A stretch of 64,000 nucleotides of DNA, taken from the NCBI GenBank assembly GCA_900469445.1, contig UBXM01000033.1:131732-195731 (forward strand), written 5' to 3'. This stretch comes from Hyphomicrobiales bacterium. GTDB taxonomy: Bacteria > Pseudomonadota > Alphaproteobacteria > Rhizobiales > Rhizobiaceae. Both the position numbers and the translations under genes were made by a program. How positions within the stretch are numbered: position 1 is the stretch's first letter; every line of letters starts with the position of its first letter. Of the stretch, positions 37,834-47,035 are shown in pieces. The notes under the pieces are model-generated. The model saw only the letters and a list, made by a program, of their open reading frames with translations. It did no database searches and was not told the DNA's origin.

Positions 37834-39734
37834 ACGTGATCCTCCTCATACCAGAATGTGTCGGGCATATAGACGCCGAGAAACGAGGTCGGGTCGTAGC
37901 CGAACAACCCTTTTTCGGGAATGTTGCGCAGTTTCGAAGAGTGGACAAGCGGCTGGAGCGCCTGATTGACAATGCCGATGGTAAAGACGTTTTGCGTGAA
38001 TATGGTCAGCATCGAATGCCAGATAGCTTCCCGCTCCTCGTGGGTTCCTGCTGTCTTCCAGTCATTCAGGAGATCGAGAAGCTGAGCGGCTTCCGGCAAA
38101 TCCGGAGGATGGCCATCGCGTCCGCCCGAAAGGTAGTGCAGGCCCCAGACCGGCCACTGCATCTGGTCATCGAAGGTGGGTGCAAGTTCGTTAGGCGACA
38201 TCTCGGCCGTCGGCACGCCGTTGTCGAGGCCCATCCACACGCACATCAGGGTTTCGCCGCCGATCACCCGTTTGCGGAAGATCTCGCGCTGCGACACGCG
38301 GGTGAAAATTGCAATGCCGATCTTCGCCCAGTGATCGGTAATCAGCTCAAGCACATCGCTCTCGAACGTGCTTTCTCCGGCACTTTCGACGATGATCTTT
38401 GCGGGGCGGCCGTCGGGCAAAAGCCGCAGGCCATCCTCGTTGCGGTTCACAAGGCCTGCCTCGTCCAGAAGCCTGTTGGCCATGTCGACATCATGGTTCG
38501 CCCAAGCTTGCTCATATTCGGTTTTGAACAGCGGGCTGTCGGGCAGGATCGAGTTTCCGGCTTCATGCGCCAGACCGAAAAAGGCCGCTTTGTTGATCTC
38601 CTCGCGGTCGATTGCGAGCGACAGTGCTCGCCTTACCCGGACATCCTGGAATAGCTTGCGCCAGACATCGTCCTTGCAATTGAGATTGGGAACCAGCGCC
38701 ACGCGCGACCCCTGGGTTCGCTTCCACAGGTCCACCTTTATCGGCAGCCGCTTTTCGGCCGCCTTCAGGAACGTGTAGTCGGAAAAATCGACATTGGCGA
38801 ACTGCAGGTCGCTATCCCCCGATCCCGCCTTGGCGGCAATCAGATCCGGCGAGCTGACATTCAGCACCATTTTGTCGATATACGGAAGCTGCAGCCCATT
38901 TTCGTCCACGCGATGGAAATAGGGGTTGCGCAGGAAGACGAATTGTCCAGCCGGTGGCTTGGTACTGTTATACCAGGGATCGAGTGTCGGCAGCGCCGGG
39001 TTCTCGGGCCGCACGGTGCGCGACATCCGCTGGTGCAGATCGCTCCAGTCCTGCGCCTTGTGGGTCTTCAGTAGCTCGGCAATCTTATCCGCGCTTTGGT
39101 AGTTTGGATGAAACTGCTTCAGATAGGCGGACGGCATGTAGATGACGAGCGGCGACGGTTTCGCCAGTTGCGCCAGAAAATCCGGATTGGGCTCATCCCA
39201 GCTGTATCTGACCGAGCGCTCGTCCAGAACCTCGAAAGTCGGTCCCTTGCCGTTCACTCTGAGATCGACCGGAATGCCGCCGCGATGAAGCTCCTTGTTG
39301 TTCATCACGTCTTCCCAGCTGTAACGGAAATCTTCCGTTGTCAGCGGCGAACCGTTTGACCACCTGTGTCCTTCCCGCAGCGTGAGGGTGAAGACACGGC
39401 CTTCTTCGGATGTGAAGCTTTCCAGAATATCGGCCTGGAGGTTCAGGTGTTCGTCATATCCGACAAGACGTGAATAGCTGTTGATCGGCATCAGGCGGAT
39501 ATCGCGCTGACCGCCGATCAGCATGCGCACAACCCCGCCGTGACGCCCTGGCTGCAGGTTTTTCGCACCGACATTGACGACACGCGGGTTGCGCGGCAGG
39601 CGCTCCGCGACATCCGGCAGCTTGCCGGCCTTGATCTCGTCAGCGAGATAGTCCGATCCGGTAAAGGCGGCCTTCGCATGGAAGGGAACAAGCGCGGTTG
39701 CCATCAGGCCGAGCATGGTTCGGCGTTTCATCAT
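37830..39734 (-). CDS. family-5 ABC transporter periplasmic binding protein
   Basis: The 634-residue protein has a short signal sequence starting MMKRRTMLGLMATALVP and the family-5 solute-binding core (LREGHRWSNGSPLTTEDFRYSWED and DVRVRRALSLAIDREEINKA in two stretches). It is divergent in sequence from the yejA product of the same window. The start overlaps the ATPase stop by 4 bases. The ligand class, peptide or oligosaccharide, cannot be decided. Confidence 0.9.
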   Translation of the reverse strand: MMKRRTMLGLMATALVPFHAKAAFTGSDYLADEIKAGKLPDVAERLPRNPRVVNVGAKNLQPGRHGGVVRMLIGGQRDIRLMPINSYSRLVGYDEHLNLQADILESFTSEEGRVFTLTLREGHRWSNGSPLTTEDFRYSWEDVMNNKELHRGGIPVDLRVNGKGPTFEVLDERSVRYSWDEPNPDFLAQLAKPSPLVIYMPSAYLKQFHPNYQSADKIAELLKTHKAQDWSDLHQRMSRTVRPENPALPTLDPWYNSTKPPAGQFVFLRNPYFHRVDENGLQLPYIDKMVLNVSSPDLIAAKAGSGDSDLQFANVDFSDYTFLKAAEKRLPIKVDLWKRTQGSRVALVPNLNCKDDVWRKLFQDVRVRRALSLAIDREEINKAAFFGLAHEAGNSILPDSPLFKTEYEQAWANHDVDMANRLLDEAGLVNRNEDGLRLLPDGRPAKIIVESAGESTFESDVLELITDHWAKIGIAIFTRVSQREIFRKRVIGGETLMCVWMGLDNGVPTAEMSPNELAPTFDDQMQWPVWGLHYLSGGRDGHPPDLPEAAQLLDLLNDWKTAGTHEEREAIWHSMLTIFTQNVFTIGIVNQALQPLVHSSKLRNIPEKGLFGYDPTSFLGVYMPDTFWYEEDHV

Positions 39735-41614
39735 GGCTGCAGCTCCCTGATGCTTGTCTGCGGCTTGGCCAGAACGAAGTGACCGCCGCCAAGATCGATC
39801 TGGGTCAGCCGCTCGCCTTCGTCCTGAACGAAGGCCGGATGCCAGTCCTGCGTCGGCTTTTTCGGCATGTCGAGCTGGTCAAGGTTCAGCGGACGATCGA
39901 GATCCGGGATCGGCACGGCTGCGATCAGCCGTCGCGTATAGGGATGTGCCGGGTTGCGCATGATGATCTCGCAAGGGCCGATCTCGACAATGCGCCCCGC
40001 ATACATGACCGCAACACGGTCGGCCATGTAGTTCACCACCGCAAGATTGTGCGAAATGAACAGATAGGTCAGCCCCAGATCCCGCTTGAGGTCCTTCAGG
40101 AGATTGAGGATCTGCGCCTGGATCGACACATCGAGCGCCGATACCGGTTCGTCGCAGATCAACAGTTCGGGGCCGAGCGCCAGGGCCCGGGCAATGCCGA
40201 TACGCTGCCGCTGGCCACCCGAAAAACTGTGCGGGTAACGGCTGAGCGCATTGTCATCGAGACCGATGGTGCGCAGCAGGCGCCGAACAGCCTCCAGCCG
40301 CGTGGCGCGCGAGCCGCGACCATGAATCTCCAGTCCCTCGCCGATGATTTCCCTGACCGTCATGCGCGGCGAAAGCGATGAGATCGGATCCTGGAAAACC
40401 ATCTGTATGCGCTGGCGCAGCATGTCCAGATCTTCGCCCTGAGCGGAAAGGACATCAATCGGCCCCTTCTCGCTTTCGAAGATGACGGAACCCTTATCCG
40501 CGGTCAGTCCGCGCATCAGGATCTTGCTCAGCGTGGTCTTGCCGCAGCCGCTTTCGCCGACCAGACCCAGGCTTTCGCCGCGCCGGATGTCGAAACTGAC
40601 GTCATCGACGGCGAGCGTCAGATTGCTGTCGTGGCTGCCGAGCTTCCGCTTCTTTGTCTTGAAGGTTTTGCTGATATGGTTGACGGAGAGGATCGTCCGC
40701 GAACCGCCGGAATTGAGGTAACCGGTTTCCATCATGCTGGCAGTATCGACTGAGATTTCGCGCAGCGGCTTCAGGCGCTGGTCGCGCTCCATCTCGAAGG
40801 TCGGGATCGCCGAGATCAGGCCTTTCGGATAGGGATGTACGGGCCGGCGGAAGATATCGTCCACAGTGCCGGCTTCCATCACCTCGCCGCGATAGGCGAC
40901 GACCACCTCATCGGCGAGATTGGTGACGATGCCGAGATCATGGGTGATCAGCAGCATCGCCATGTTGAAGCGGGATTGCAGATCGCGCAGCAGCTTGAGG
41001 ATCTGCGCCTGGATCGTCACGTCCAGCGCCGTTGTCGGCTCGTCGGCGATCAAAAGGGCCGGGCGACAGACAAGCGCCATGGCGATCATCGCACGCTGGC
41101 GCATCCCGCCGGACAGCTCGAACGGATACATGGCGTGGACTTTTGCGGGATCCTTGAACCCAACGAGAGACAGCGTCTCTTCGATCCGCTCCCGCTGCTC
41201 GGCGGGTGATGACGCGTCGTGGATCCGTAGCGCCTCGTCGATCTGGTTGCCGATCGTGTGCAGCGGCGACAGCGAGGTCATCGGCTCCTGGAAGATCATC
41301 CCGATCCTGTTGCCGCGGATCGCACGGATCTGCCGTCCGTCCTGTGGCAACTTGAGCAGATCGACCGGCCCTTCCGCACCCGCCGGGTCGTTGAACAGGA
41401 TTCGGCCCTGGATGGATGCGAGCGGGCTTTCGATCCCCACGATCGTACGGCCGATGACCGATTTGCCGGATCCGGATTCTCCGACCAGCGCCGTGACCTT
41501 GCCCGGTCTTATCCGCATGCTCAGATTGTTGACAGCCTGGATCCTGCTGCCGAACACAGGAAAGCTCACGCTCAGATTTTCAATCCGCAGCAGATCGGGC
41601 TCGAATGGTGTCAT
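39731..41614 (-). CDS. ABC transporter ATP-binding protein with two ATPase domains
   Basis: The 627-residue protein fuses two importer ATPases. Each half carries Walker A ([18 protein letters not shown]), a signature ([16 protein letters not shown]) and Walker B with DEP ([18 protein letters not shown]), so both sites look competent. The ATG at 41614 is preferred over one 42 bases upstream, which would add residues before the domain. It is the first gene of the importer operon and is divergent from the GT32-like gene. Confidence 0.93.
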   Translation of the reverse strand: MTPFEPDLLRIENLSVSFPVFGSRIQAVNNLSMRIRPGKVTALVGESGSGKSVIGRTIVGIESPLASIQGRILFNDPAGAEGPVDLLKLPQDGRQIRAIRGNRIGMIFQEPMTSLSPLHTIGNQIDEALRIHDASSPAEQRERIEETLSLVGFKDPAKVHAMYPFELSGGMRQRAMIAMALVCRPALLIADEPTTALDVTIQAQILKLLRDLQSRFNMAMLLITHDLGIVTNLADEVVVAYRGEVMEAGTVDDIFRRPVHPYPKGLISAIPTFEMERDQRLKPLREISVDTASMMETGYLNSGGSRTILSVNHISKTFKTKKRKLGSHDSNLTLAVDDVSFDIRRGESLGLVGESGCGKTTLSKILMRGLTADKGSVIFESEKGPIDVLSAQGEDLDMLRQRIQMVFQDPISSLSPRMTVREIIGEGLEIHGRGSRATRLEAVRRLLRTIGLDDNALSRYPHSFSGGQRQRIGIARALALGPELLICDEPVSALDVSIQAQILNLLKDLKRDLGLTYLFISHNLAVVNYMADRVAVMYAGRIVEIGPCEIIMRNPAHPYTRRLIAAVPIPDLDRPLNLDQLDMPKKPTQDWHPAFVQDEGERLTQIDLGGGHFVLAKPQTSIRELQP

Positions 41615-41793
41615 CGGGCAGTTTTTCCTGGCATGCGACTCAGTAGAGCATCGCATTTTCGCATGACGGCAAAATCAAGTTCGTCGGAATGCATCTTTCG
41701 GCACCTGATCAGGTTGACGCTGGAACGGAATTGAACGTAGCGCAGAGCTATGATGATAGTCCATGCCATAAGAAGCCTGCCGGATAGCTGCCG

Positions 41794-42741
41794 ATGATTA
41801 ACGAACAAGACTATAAAAGGATGCTTGGTGAAGCCAAGTCGCTGATCCGGTGCGGGAGTTTTGCAGAAGCGCGCGATCTGCTGCAGCAAATTCAAGCGAA
41901 TGATCTGGGCAAAGACGATGCTTTGACGGCACTCGGCCTGCCAAGGCGGCTGCAATCGGCACTGTTGAAGCTGGCGAAAGCCGAAGGCGATGCGGTGGCA
42001 AGGAGCGGCTATCAGGTCCACCTCGTTCCGCCACCCCAAACGCTCGCGCGATATGGCGTCTTTTCACCGGCCGAGCAGGCAAGAATGGTCGAGTTGTCGC
42101 GCGTAACGGCTCCGCGATGCATTCACCAGATATGGCTCGGTTCAAGACCTGTCCCTCCGACGGTTGACGCCTGGGCAGCACATGCCAAGGAGAATGGCTA
42201 TCAGCATAAACTGTGGCGCGAAGCCGATCTTGCCGAAAATGGTTATGATCGGCACACAGCACTTCATCATATGCTGCAGCAAGGCGATTTTCCCGGCGCG
42301 GTAGACGTGGCTCGCTACATGATCCTGCGCGATCTCGGAGGCATATATCTCGATTGTGACTGGTATCCGGCCAGCAACACGGGAAGCTTTCACGATTTCC
42401 TGCCGCTGACGGGGCTTTCCGTCTTCGCAGAAGAGATCCCGCGCAACACCGGTGCCGGAAGTACGCTGTTTGCCAATTCCTTCATCGCAACGCCGGCAGG
42501 CAATCCGGTTTTCTCAAGATTGTGTGACGCGCTTGCGTCGGTGATAGAGGATCTGGGCGACGCTCCCGCATGGTGGTCGACCGGTCCGCTGATCTTCACC
42601 GTCGTCGCCCGGTCCGGCCCGGTCAGCCTTGCAGGAGCCGGGTTCGTTGCACCCTCCGCGCCTGCCGGAGCATCGCTTTTAGATGTTCAGGCCCAGGCAG
42701 CCGATGCCGAGGGCCTGCTCATCGCCTGGAAGCCCTGGTAG
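41794..42741 (+). CDS. GT32-like glycosyltransferase with DXD motif
   Basis: The 315-residue protein contains IHQIWLGSRPVPP (residues 110-122) and DVARYMILRDLGGIYLDCDW with the metal-binding D187-x-D189, the hallmark of the OCH1-like/GT32 sugar-transferase family. The first 70 residues are helical and separate. It is divergent from the ABC importer operon and ends 2 bp from the convergent deacetylase gene. The acceptor is unknown. Confidence 0.85.
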   Translation: MINEQDYKRMLGEAKSLIRCGSFAEARDLLQQIQANDLGKDDALTALGLPRRLQSALLKLAKAEGDAVARSGYQVHLVPPPQTLARYGVFSPAEQARMVELSRVTAPRCIHQIWLGSRPVPPTVDAWAAHAKENGYQHKLWREADLAENGYDRHTALHHMLQQGDFPGAVDVARYMILRDLGGIYLDCDWYPASNTGSFHDFLPLTGLSVFAEEIPRNTGAGSTLFANSFIATPAGNPVFSRLCDALASVIEDLGDAPAWWSTGPLIFTVVARSGPVSLAGAGFVAPSAPAGASLLDVQAQAADAEGLLIAWKPW

Positions 42742-42743
42742 GT

Positions 42744-43484
42744 TCAAGCGCCACTCATCAACTCGCGAACCGGAACCCATCGGCAGGCCGGCTGCCTGGC
42801 GGTCAGTTCGAAAAAGTCGTCAAGAAACGCCCAGACGGCATCGTCATGCACGAGATGGTGGGTGAGAATACCGAGGCTTGTTTTTCTACCGGTCCCGGCA
42901 TCGAGGCGGGCCGCAGCTTCGGCATAAAGCACCTCCATCGCGCGTCCCCCACGCGTCCCCCTCCAGTCGATGACATCGACATGCGTATTAACCAGGCGGA
43001 TCGGCGTCTCCACCCGCTCCGGGCCGAAAACGGACAGGGCTTCGTATCCGAGTGACGGTAGATGACCGAGAAGCGGCTGCGCGATACGGTTCCATGGCGG
43101 TACCAGCAAGGGCACCGCGCGATCGCCAAACAGGGTCGTGATCCGCTCCAGCCCTTCCGCCAGGCGGGCGAGCACGGCTGCCTCGCCACGATGAAGGCCG
43201 AGTTCCTGCTTTTTCTCCGATGCCGGCGCGTGGTTCATATGATCCCAACCATGCACGGCGACGGATATCAGCGGCAATTCCTGCAGAAGTTCTGCCAGTG
43301 CCGTTGTGGCATGGACGGGGATGGCAGCGATCGTCAGCGGCGCATCCCAGCGTTTCGACAGGCCGAGAAGCTGCGACAGCGCTGGGGTCGGTTCAATGGC
43401 GTCGTCGTCCCGCAGCCACAGCTGAACCATCCTGCCTTCTTCGGCATAGGCGTCGAGCATTTCGATGAAGTGTTGTCTGCTCAT
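42744..43484 (-). CDS. polysaccharide deacetylase-like (NodB-fold) protein
   Basis: The 246-residue protein shows the NodB-fold set in order: LRDDDA with the aspartate pair near residue 25, VHGWDHMNH as the metal site near 78, PPWNR near 130 and a C-terminal LTHHLVHD. Enzymes of this fold remove N- or O-acetyl groups from polysaccharides. It lacks a signal peptide, so it would act in the cytoplasm on a precursor or lipid-linked sugar. It lies 4 bp after the GT4 gene and is probably cotranscribed with it. Confidence 0.83.
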   Translation of the reverse strand: MSRQHFIEMLDAYAEEGRMVQLWLRDDDAIEPTPALSQLLGLSKRWDAPLTIAAIPVHATTALAELLQELPLISVAVHGWDHMNHAPASEKKQELGLHRGEAAVLARLAEGLERITTLFGDRAVPLLVPPWNRIAQPLLGHLPSLGYEALSVFGPERVETPIRLVNTHVDVIDWRGTRGGRAMEVLYAEAAARLDAGTGRKTSLGILTHHLVHDDAVWAFLDDFFELTARQPACRWVPVRELMSGA

Positions 43485-43488
43485 CGCG

Positions 43489-44589
43489 TCATCTCACATG
43501 GCTATCCAGGATACGGACCAGGATACGGCGCAGACTTTCCGCCGCGCCGCTGATTGACCGTTCTCCGGTCGCAAAAATCCGTGCCTCTTTCGCGAGGCGA
43601 GATCTGGTTTCAGCGTCGGACAACAAGTGGCCGATCGCTTCTGCAAAGGCATGTCTGTCGCCGGGCGGCGTAAGCAAACCTGTCCTGTCGTGTTCCACGA
43701 CCTCCGGAACGCCCGCAATCGCCTCGGCAACGACGGGAAGGCCGGCAGCCTGCGCTTCCAGATAGGCAAGCCCGTATGCTTCCCCATGCCCCGGCCAGAG
43801 GAATATGGACCCGCGTGAAAGCAGCTCGGCGATATCCTCCTGCTGAAGCGCTCCCAGCCATTCTATCCGCTCTAGGCCGAGTGGCGCAAAAGCCCGTTCC
43901 ACTTCCGGCCGGCATTCCCCATCCCCGGCGATGGAAAGCGTCCACGGCAGATGCTGGATGAGGCGAAGGCTTTCGGCCAGCGCCTGATAGCTGGAAAGCT
44001 TGTCGCCCGGCCGCATCATCGCCACGGTGACCAGCCGTCCCGGTTCCGGGGCTGGTGTGCGCTGTAGATAGGGTTCGCTATCGATAAAGGGCGCGATCAG
44101 TTCGAGCCGGGCCTCCGGCACCGCCGCCTTCAATCCATCCCGGTCGCGGCGTGTGAAGCACAGATTGACTGCAGCATGTCTGAGGCTGTCGAGCAGCATC
44201 TCCTGCGACGTCCGCCATGCCCCTATGTTCCGGCGCGAAGAATAAGAAGCTTCCGCATTGATCAAGGGGATACCGAAATGCCGCGCCAGCGCCGGGCCGA
44301 GAAGATCAGGCGCCTTGTAATAGGGGTGATAGGTGAACCAGAGGTCCGGCGCGGATGACCCGGAATGTTCGGCCGTGATACGCTCGATCTCCCGCGCGGC
44401 ATCCGCCACGTTTGCTTCCAAAGCATCCGCCATCTCGGATGAACGCATGAAACTGCGCATTTCGGAGGCGATGAAAACCTCGTGCCCGAGGCTTGTCAGT
44501 GCGCGAACCAAAAGCCGCGCCATCAGCCTGTCGCCGGAAGGGACTGGATGATTGGGCGATTTCAGCGGCGAATAGAACAGGATTTTCAT
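43489..44589 (-). CDS. GT4-family glycosyltransferase
   Basis: The 366-residue protein is a GT-B glycosyltransferase with the N-terminal SGDRLMARLLVRAL, a donor loop around GEAYGLAYLEAQAAGLPVVAE (E-x7-E motif in the glycine-rich region) and VPEVVEHDRTGLL. It is distinct in sequence from the GT4 enzyme at 34-35 kb. Together with the deacetylase gene it forms a two-gene unit that reads away from the dehydrogenase gene. Confidence 0.87.
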   Translation of the reverse strand: MKILFYSPLKSPNHPVPSGDRLMARLLVRALTSLGHEVFIASEMRSFMRSSEMADALEANVADAAREIERITAEHSGSSAPDLWFTYHPYYKAPDLLGPALARHFGIPLINAEASYSSRRNIGAWRTSQEMLLDSLRHAAVNLCFTRRDRDGLKAAVPEARLELIAPFIDSEPYLQRTPAPEPGRLVTVAMMRPGDKLSSYQALAESLRLIQHLPWTLSIAGDGECRPEVERAFAPLGLERIEWLGALQQEDIAELLSRGSIFLWPGHGEAYGLAYLEAQAAGLPVVAEAIAGVPEVVEHDRTGLLTPPGDRHAFAEAIGHLLSDAETRSRLAKEARIFATGERSISGAAESLRRILVRILDSHVR

Positions 44590-44697
44590 AGGCCTGGCAT
44601 CATGCGGATCTGATCATCTCCCCGTGACCACTCTTGACACGTCGGCGCATCTCTCACAACTGTCAGCCACTGCCTCATCGCTAGGATTTCTCCCGTC

Positions 44698-46038
44698 ATG
44701 ACCGATACTTCCCTTTCCTCGACGCTTCATGCGAAGATCACAGCACGTACGGCAAAAGCCGGCGTCGTGGGGCTTGGCTATGTCGGATTGCCGTTGGCGA
44801 TGGCCTTCGGCCGGGCAGGGTTCTCGGTTACCGGTTTCGACATCGACCCATCCAAGATCGAATTCATCGATCGCCGGGAAAGCTATATCGAAGCGGTGCC
44901 GACGGACGTGCTGAAAGCCGAATGCGAGGCTGGCCGGTTCGTCGCCACCTGCGACTTCGATCGTCTGGGCGAATGCGATATCGTGGCGATCTGCGTGCCG
45001 ACGCCGCTGACGGCGCATCGTGATCCCGACCTCTCCTATGTGGCGAAAACGGCAGAAGCGATCGCCAGGACCTTGCGCCCGGGCCAGCTGATCGTGCTGG
45101 AATCGACCACCTATCCCGGCACCACCGATGAAGTCGTGAAGCCGATACTCGAAAAGACCGGCCTGAAGTCCGGTACCGATTTCTTCCTCGGTTATTCGCC
45201 CGAACGTGAAGACCCGGGCAACCGTCAGTTCCATACGGCGAGCATCCCGAAAGTCGTCGCCGGTGATGGTGAGGCGGCGGCCAGCCTGATGCAGGCCTTT
45301 TACGGCGCAACCGTATCGACCATCGTGCCGGTATCGACCACCGCCACGGCCGAAGCCGTAAAGCTTACGGAAAACATTTTCCGCGCGGTCAATATCGCCC
45401 TCGTCAACGAGTTGAAGCTCGTCTACGACGCCATGGGCATCGACGTGTGGGAAGTCATCGATGCGGCCAAATCCAAGCCTTTCGGTTACATGCCCTTTTA
45501 TCCGGGCCCCGGTCTCGGCGGTCACTGCATCCCGATCGATCCATTCTACCTGACCTGGAAATCACGCGAATTCGAAACCCCGACGCGGTTCATCGAGCTG
45601 GCCGGCGAGATCAATACGGCAATGCCGCACCATATCGTGACGCGGCTGGCAGAGGCGCTGGATATCCGCAGCGGCAAGGCGCTGAGCCGCTCCAGGGTCC
45701 TGCTGATCGGCCTTGCCTACAAGAAGAACGTGCCCGACATCCGCGAAAGCCCGTCATTGCGCCTGATGGAACTGATCGAACGCCGCGGCGGATCGGCCGA
45801 TTATTTCGATCCCTACGTCCCGGAAATCCCCTCGACGCGCGAATATGCCGAACTGAAGGGCCGCCGATCGATGGACTGGAGCGAAAGCGCCCTGAAAGCC
45901 TATGATGCGGTCGTCATCGCAACGGACCACGACGACGTCGATTATGAAGCGATCGCAAGGCATGCTCCCTTGATTGTCGATACGCGCAATGTCTTTGCCC
46001 GCAGGGGAATTTCCGCGGACACCATCGTCAAAGCCTGA
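44698..46038 (+). CDS. nucleotide-sugar 6-dehydrogenase (WecC/TviB/WbpA type)
   Basis: The 446-residue protein oxidises C6 of a UDP-sugar to the acid with two NAD. It has VGLGYVGLPLA (residues 24-34), the GYSPERE motif and the catalytic cysteine C277 in GLGGHCIPIDPFY. The subfamily with PEREDPG and the VPTPLT segment acts on UDP-GlcNAc or related sugars in Vi antigen and O-antigen synthesis, so UDP-N-acetylhexosaminuronate is the likely product. The methyltransferase gene follows after 15 bp. Confidence 0.9.
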   Translation: MTDTSLSSTLHAKITARTAKAGVVGLGYVGLPLAMAFGRAGFSVTGFDIDPSKIEFIDRRESYIEAVPTDVLKAECEAGRFVATCDFDRLGECDIVAICVPTPLTAHRDPDLSYVAKTAEAIARTLRPGQLIVLESTTYPGTTDEVVKPILEKTGLKSGTDFFLGYSPEREDPGNRQFHTASIPKVVAGDGEAAASLMQAFYGATVSTIVPVSTTATAEAVKLTENIFRAVNIALVNELKLVYDAMGIDVWEVIDAAKSKPFGYMPFYPGPGLGGHCIPIDPFYLTWKSREFETPTRFIELAGEINTAMPHHIVTRLAEALDIRSGKALSRSRVLLIGLAYKKNVPDIRESPSLRLMELIERRGGSADYFDPYVPEIPSTREYAELKGRRSMDWSESALKAYDAVVIATDHDDVDYEAIARHAPLIVDTRNVFARRGISADTIVKA

Positions 46039-46053
46039 GATACTGGAAACCCC

Positions 46054-46536
46054 ATGAGCCGTCTCGATACCTTCATCAATCGCATGTCCGCCCAGCGCGA
46101 CATCCTCAATCATGTCGCCCGTGATCTGGGCCTTCCGCCGCAAGGGGATGTTCTGGAAGTCGGGCTGGGCAATGGGCGAACCTATAGCCATCTGCGCGAA
46201 TTGTTCGCCGACCGCCGCGCGATTGCCTTTGACCGGGCGATGAATGCGCATCGCAGCTCGGCCCCCCATGAAGACGATTTCGTCATGGGTGAAATCAACG
46301 AGACGGGTTTGAGATTCGCGGGAACCGGCGCGGCGCTCGTCCATGCCGATATCGGCACGGGTTATCCGGATAAGGATGCCATCACCTTGTCATGGCTGCC
46401 GCAGATGGTTGTCGCCATGCTCCAGTCAGGCGGTTATGCCGTCAGCGGCCTGCCGCTTGAGCACCCGGAACTCGACGAGCTTCCACGCCTGCCCACGGTC
46501 AACGAAGGCAGGTATTTCATGTATCGCAAGCTGTGA
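46054..46536 (+). CDS. small class I SAM-dependent methyltransferase
   Basis: The 160-residue protein carries a SAM-binding motif I, VLEVGLGNGRTYSHLRE, near residue 33, an acidic post-I residue (AFDR) and a compact Rossmann fold. The size matches a family of short S-adenosylmethionine methyltransferases found in rhizobia. Its target, perhaps a glycan residue, is unknown. It is likely cotranscribed with the dehydrogenase and is convergent with the cyclic-nucleotide-binding gene. Confidence 0.8.
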   Translation: MSRLDTFINRMSAQRDILNHVARDLGLPPQGDVLEVGLGNGRTYSHLRELFADRRAIAFDRAMNAHRSSAPHEDDFVMGEINETGLRFAGTGAALVHADIGTGYPDKDAITLSWLPQMVVAMLQSGGYAVSGLPLEHPELDELPRLPTVNEGRYFMYRKL

Positions 46537-46548
46537 TGGTAAGGCCGA

Positions 46549-47004
46549 TCAGGCCTTCTGCAGAGCGCGAACCTGGTCCAGCTCGGAAGACGTCAGCCGC
46601 AGTCGCTCGGCTATTGCGCGCGTCATCTTCATGGTCATGCCGGGGCAATCGTCCATGATGCGGAACAGATAATCCTTGTTGATCTTCAAGGCTTCGACCA
46701 CACCTTCAGCCTGAACGGTGGAGCTGCGCGGTCCATCGCACAGAAGCGATATGTCGCCGACGATCGAGTTCGGTCCGCGTTCGCTGACCTTGACCGGGCC
46801 ATCCGGGGTGCTCACGAGAAAATCGACGGTGCCGCTGAGAATGAAGTAAGCGGAATCTCCGCTGTCGCCTTGGGTAAAGAGACGCTGGCCAGCCTTGAAC
46901 GTCACGCGCTCGGAAGCGAACGCGAGGAGTTTAAGCTTGCACGTATCCACTTCCGCAAAATACGGAAGTTTCCGCAGCAGCTGGACTTCATCACATAGCA
47001 ACAT
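46549..47004 (-). CDS. small cyclic-nucleotide-binding-domain protein
   Basis: The 151-residue protein is nearly only a cyclic-nucleotide-binding domain: a beta roll with GDSGDSAYFILSGTVDF and a phosphate cassette GDISLLCDGPRSSTV, whose arginine binds the cyclic phosphate. The glutamate usual in this cassette is replaced by aspartate. There is no helix-turn-helix, so it is not a Crp-type regulator. The start is the ATG at 47004; GGCGGAAGAG precedes it. Position 31 bp downstream of the degenerate ABC gene suggests that the two products work together. Confidence 0.85.
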   Translation of the reverse strand: MLLCDEVQLLRKLPYFAEVDTCKLKLLAFASERVTFKAGQRLFTQGDSGDSAYFILSGTVDFLVSTPDGPVKVSERGPNSIVGDISLLCDGPRSSTVQAEGVVEALKINKDYLFRIMDDCPGMTMKMTRAIAERLRLTSSELDQVRALQKA

Positions 47005-47035
47005 CGCTCTTCCGCCTTTCCTGTCGGATCGATGG

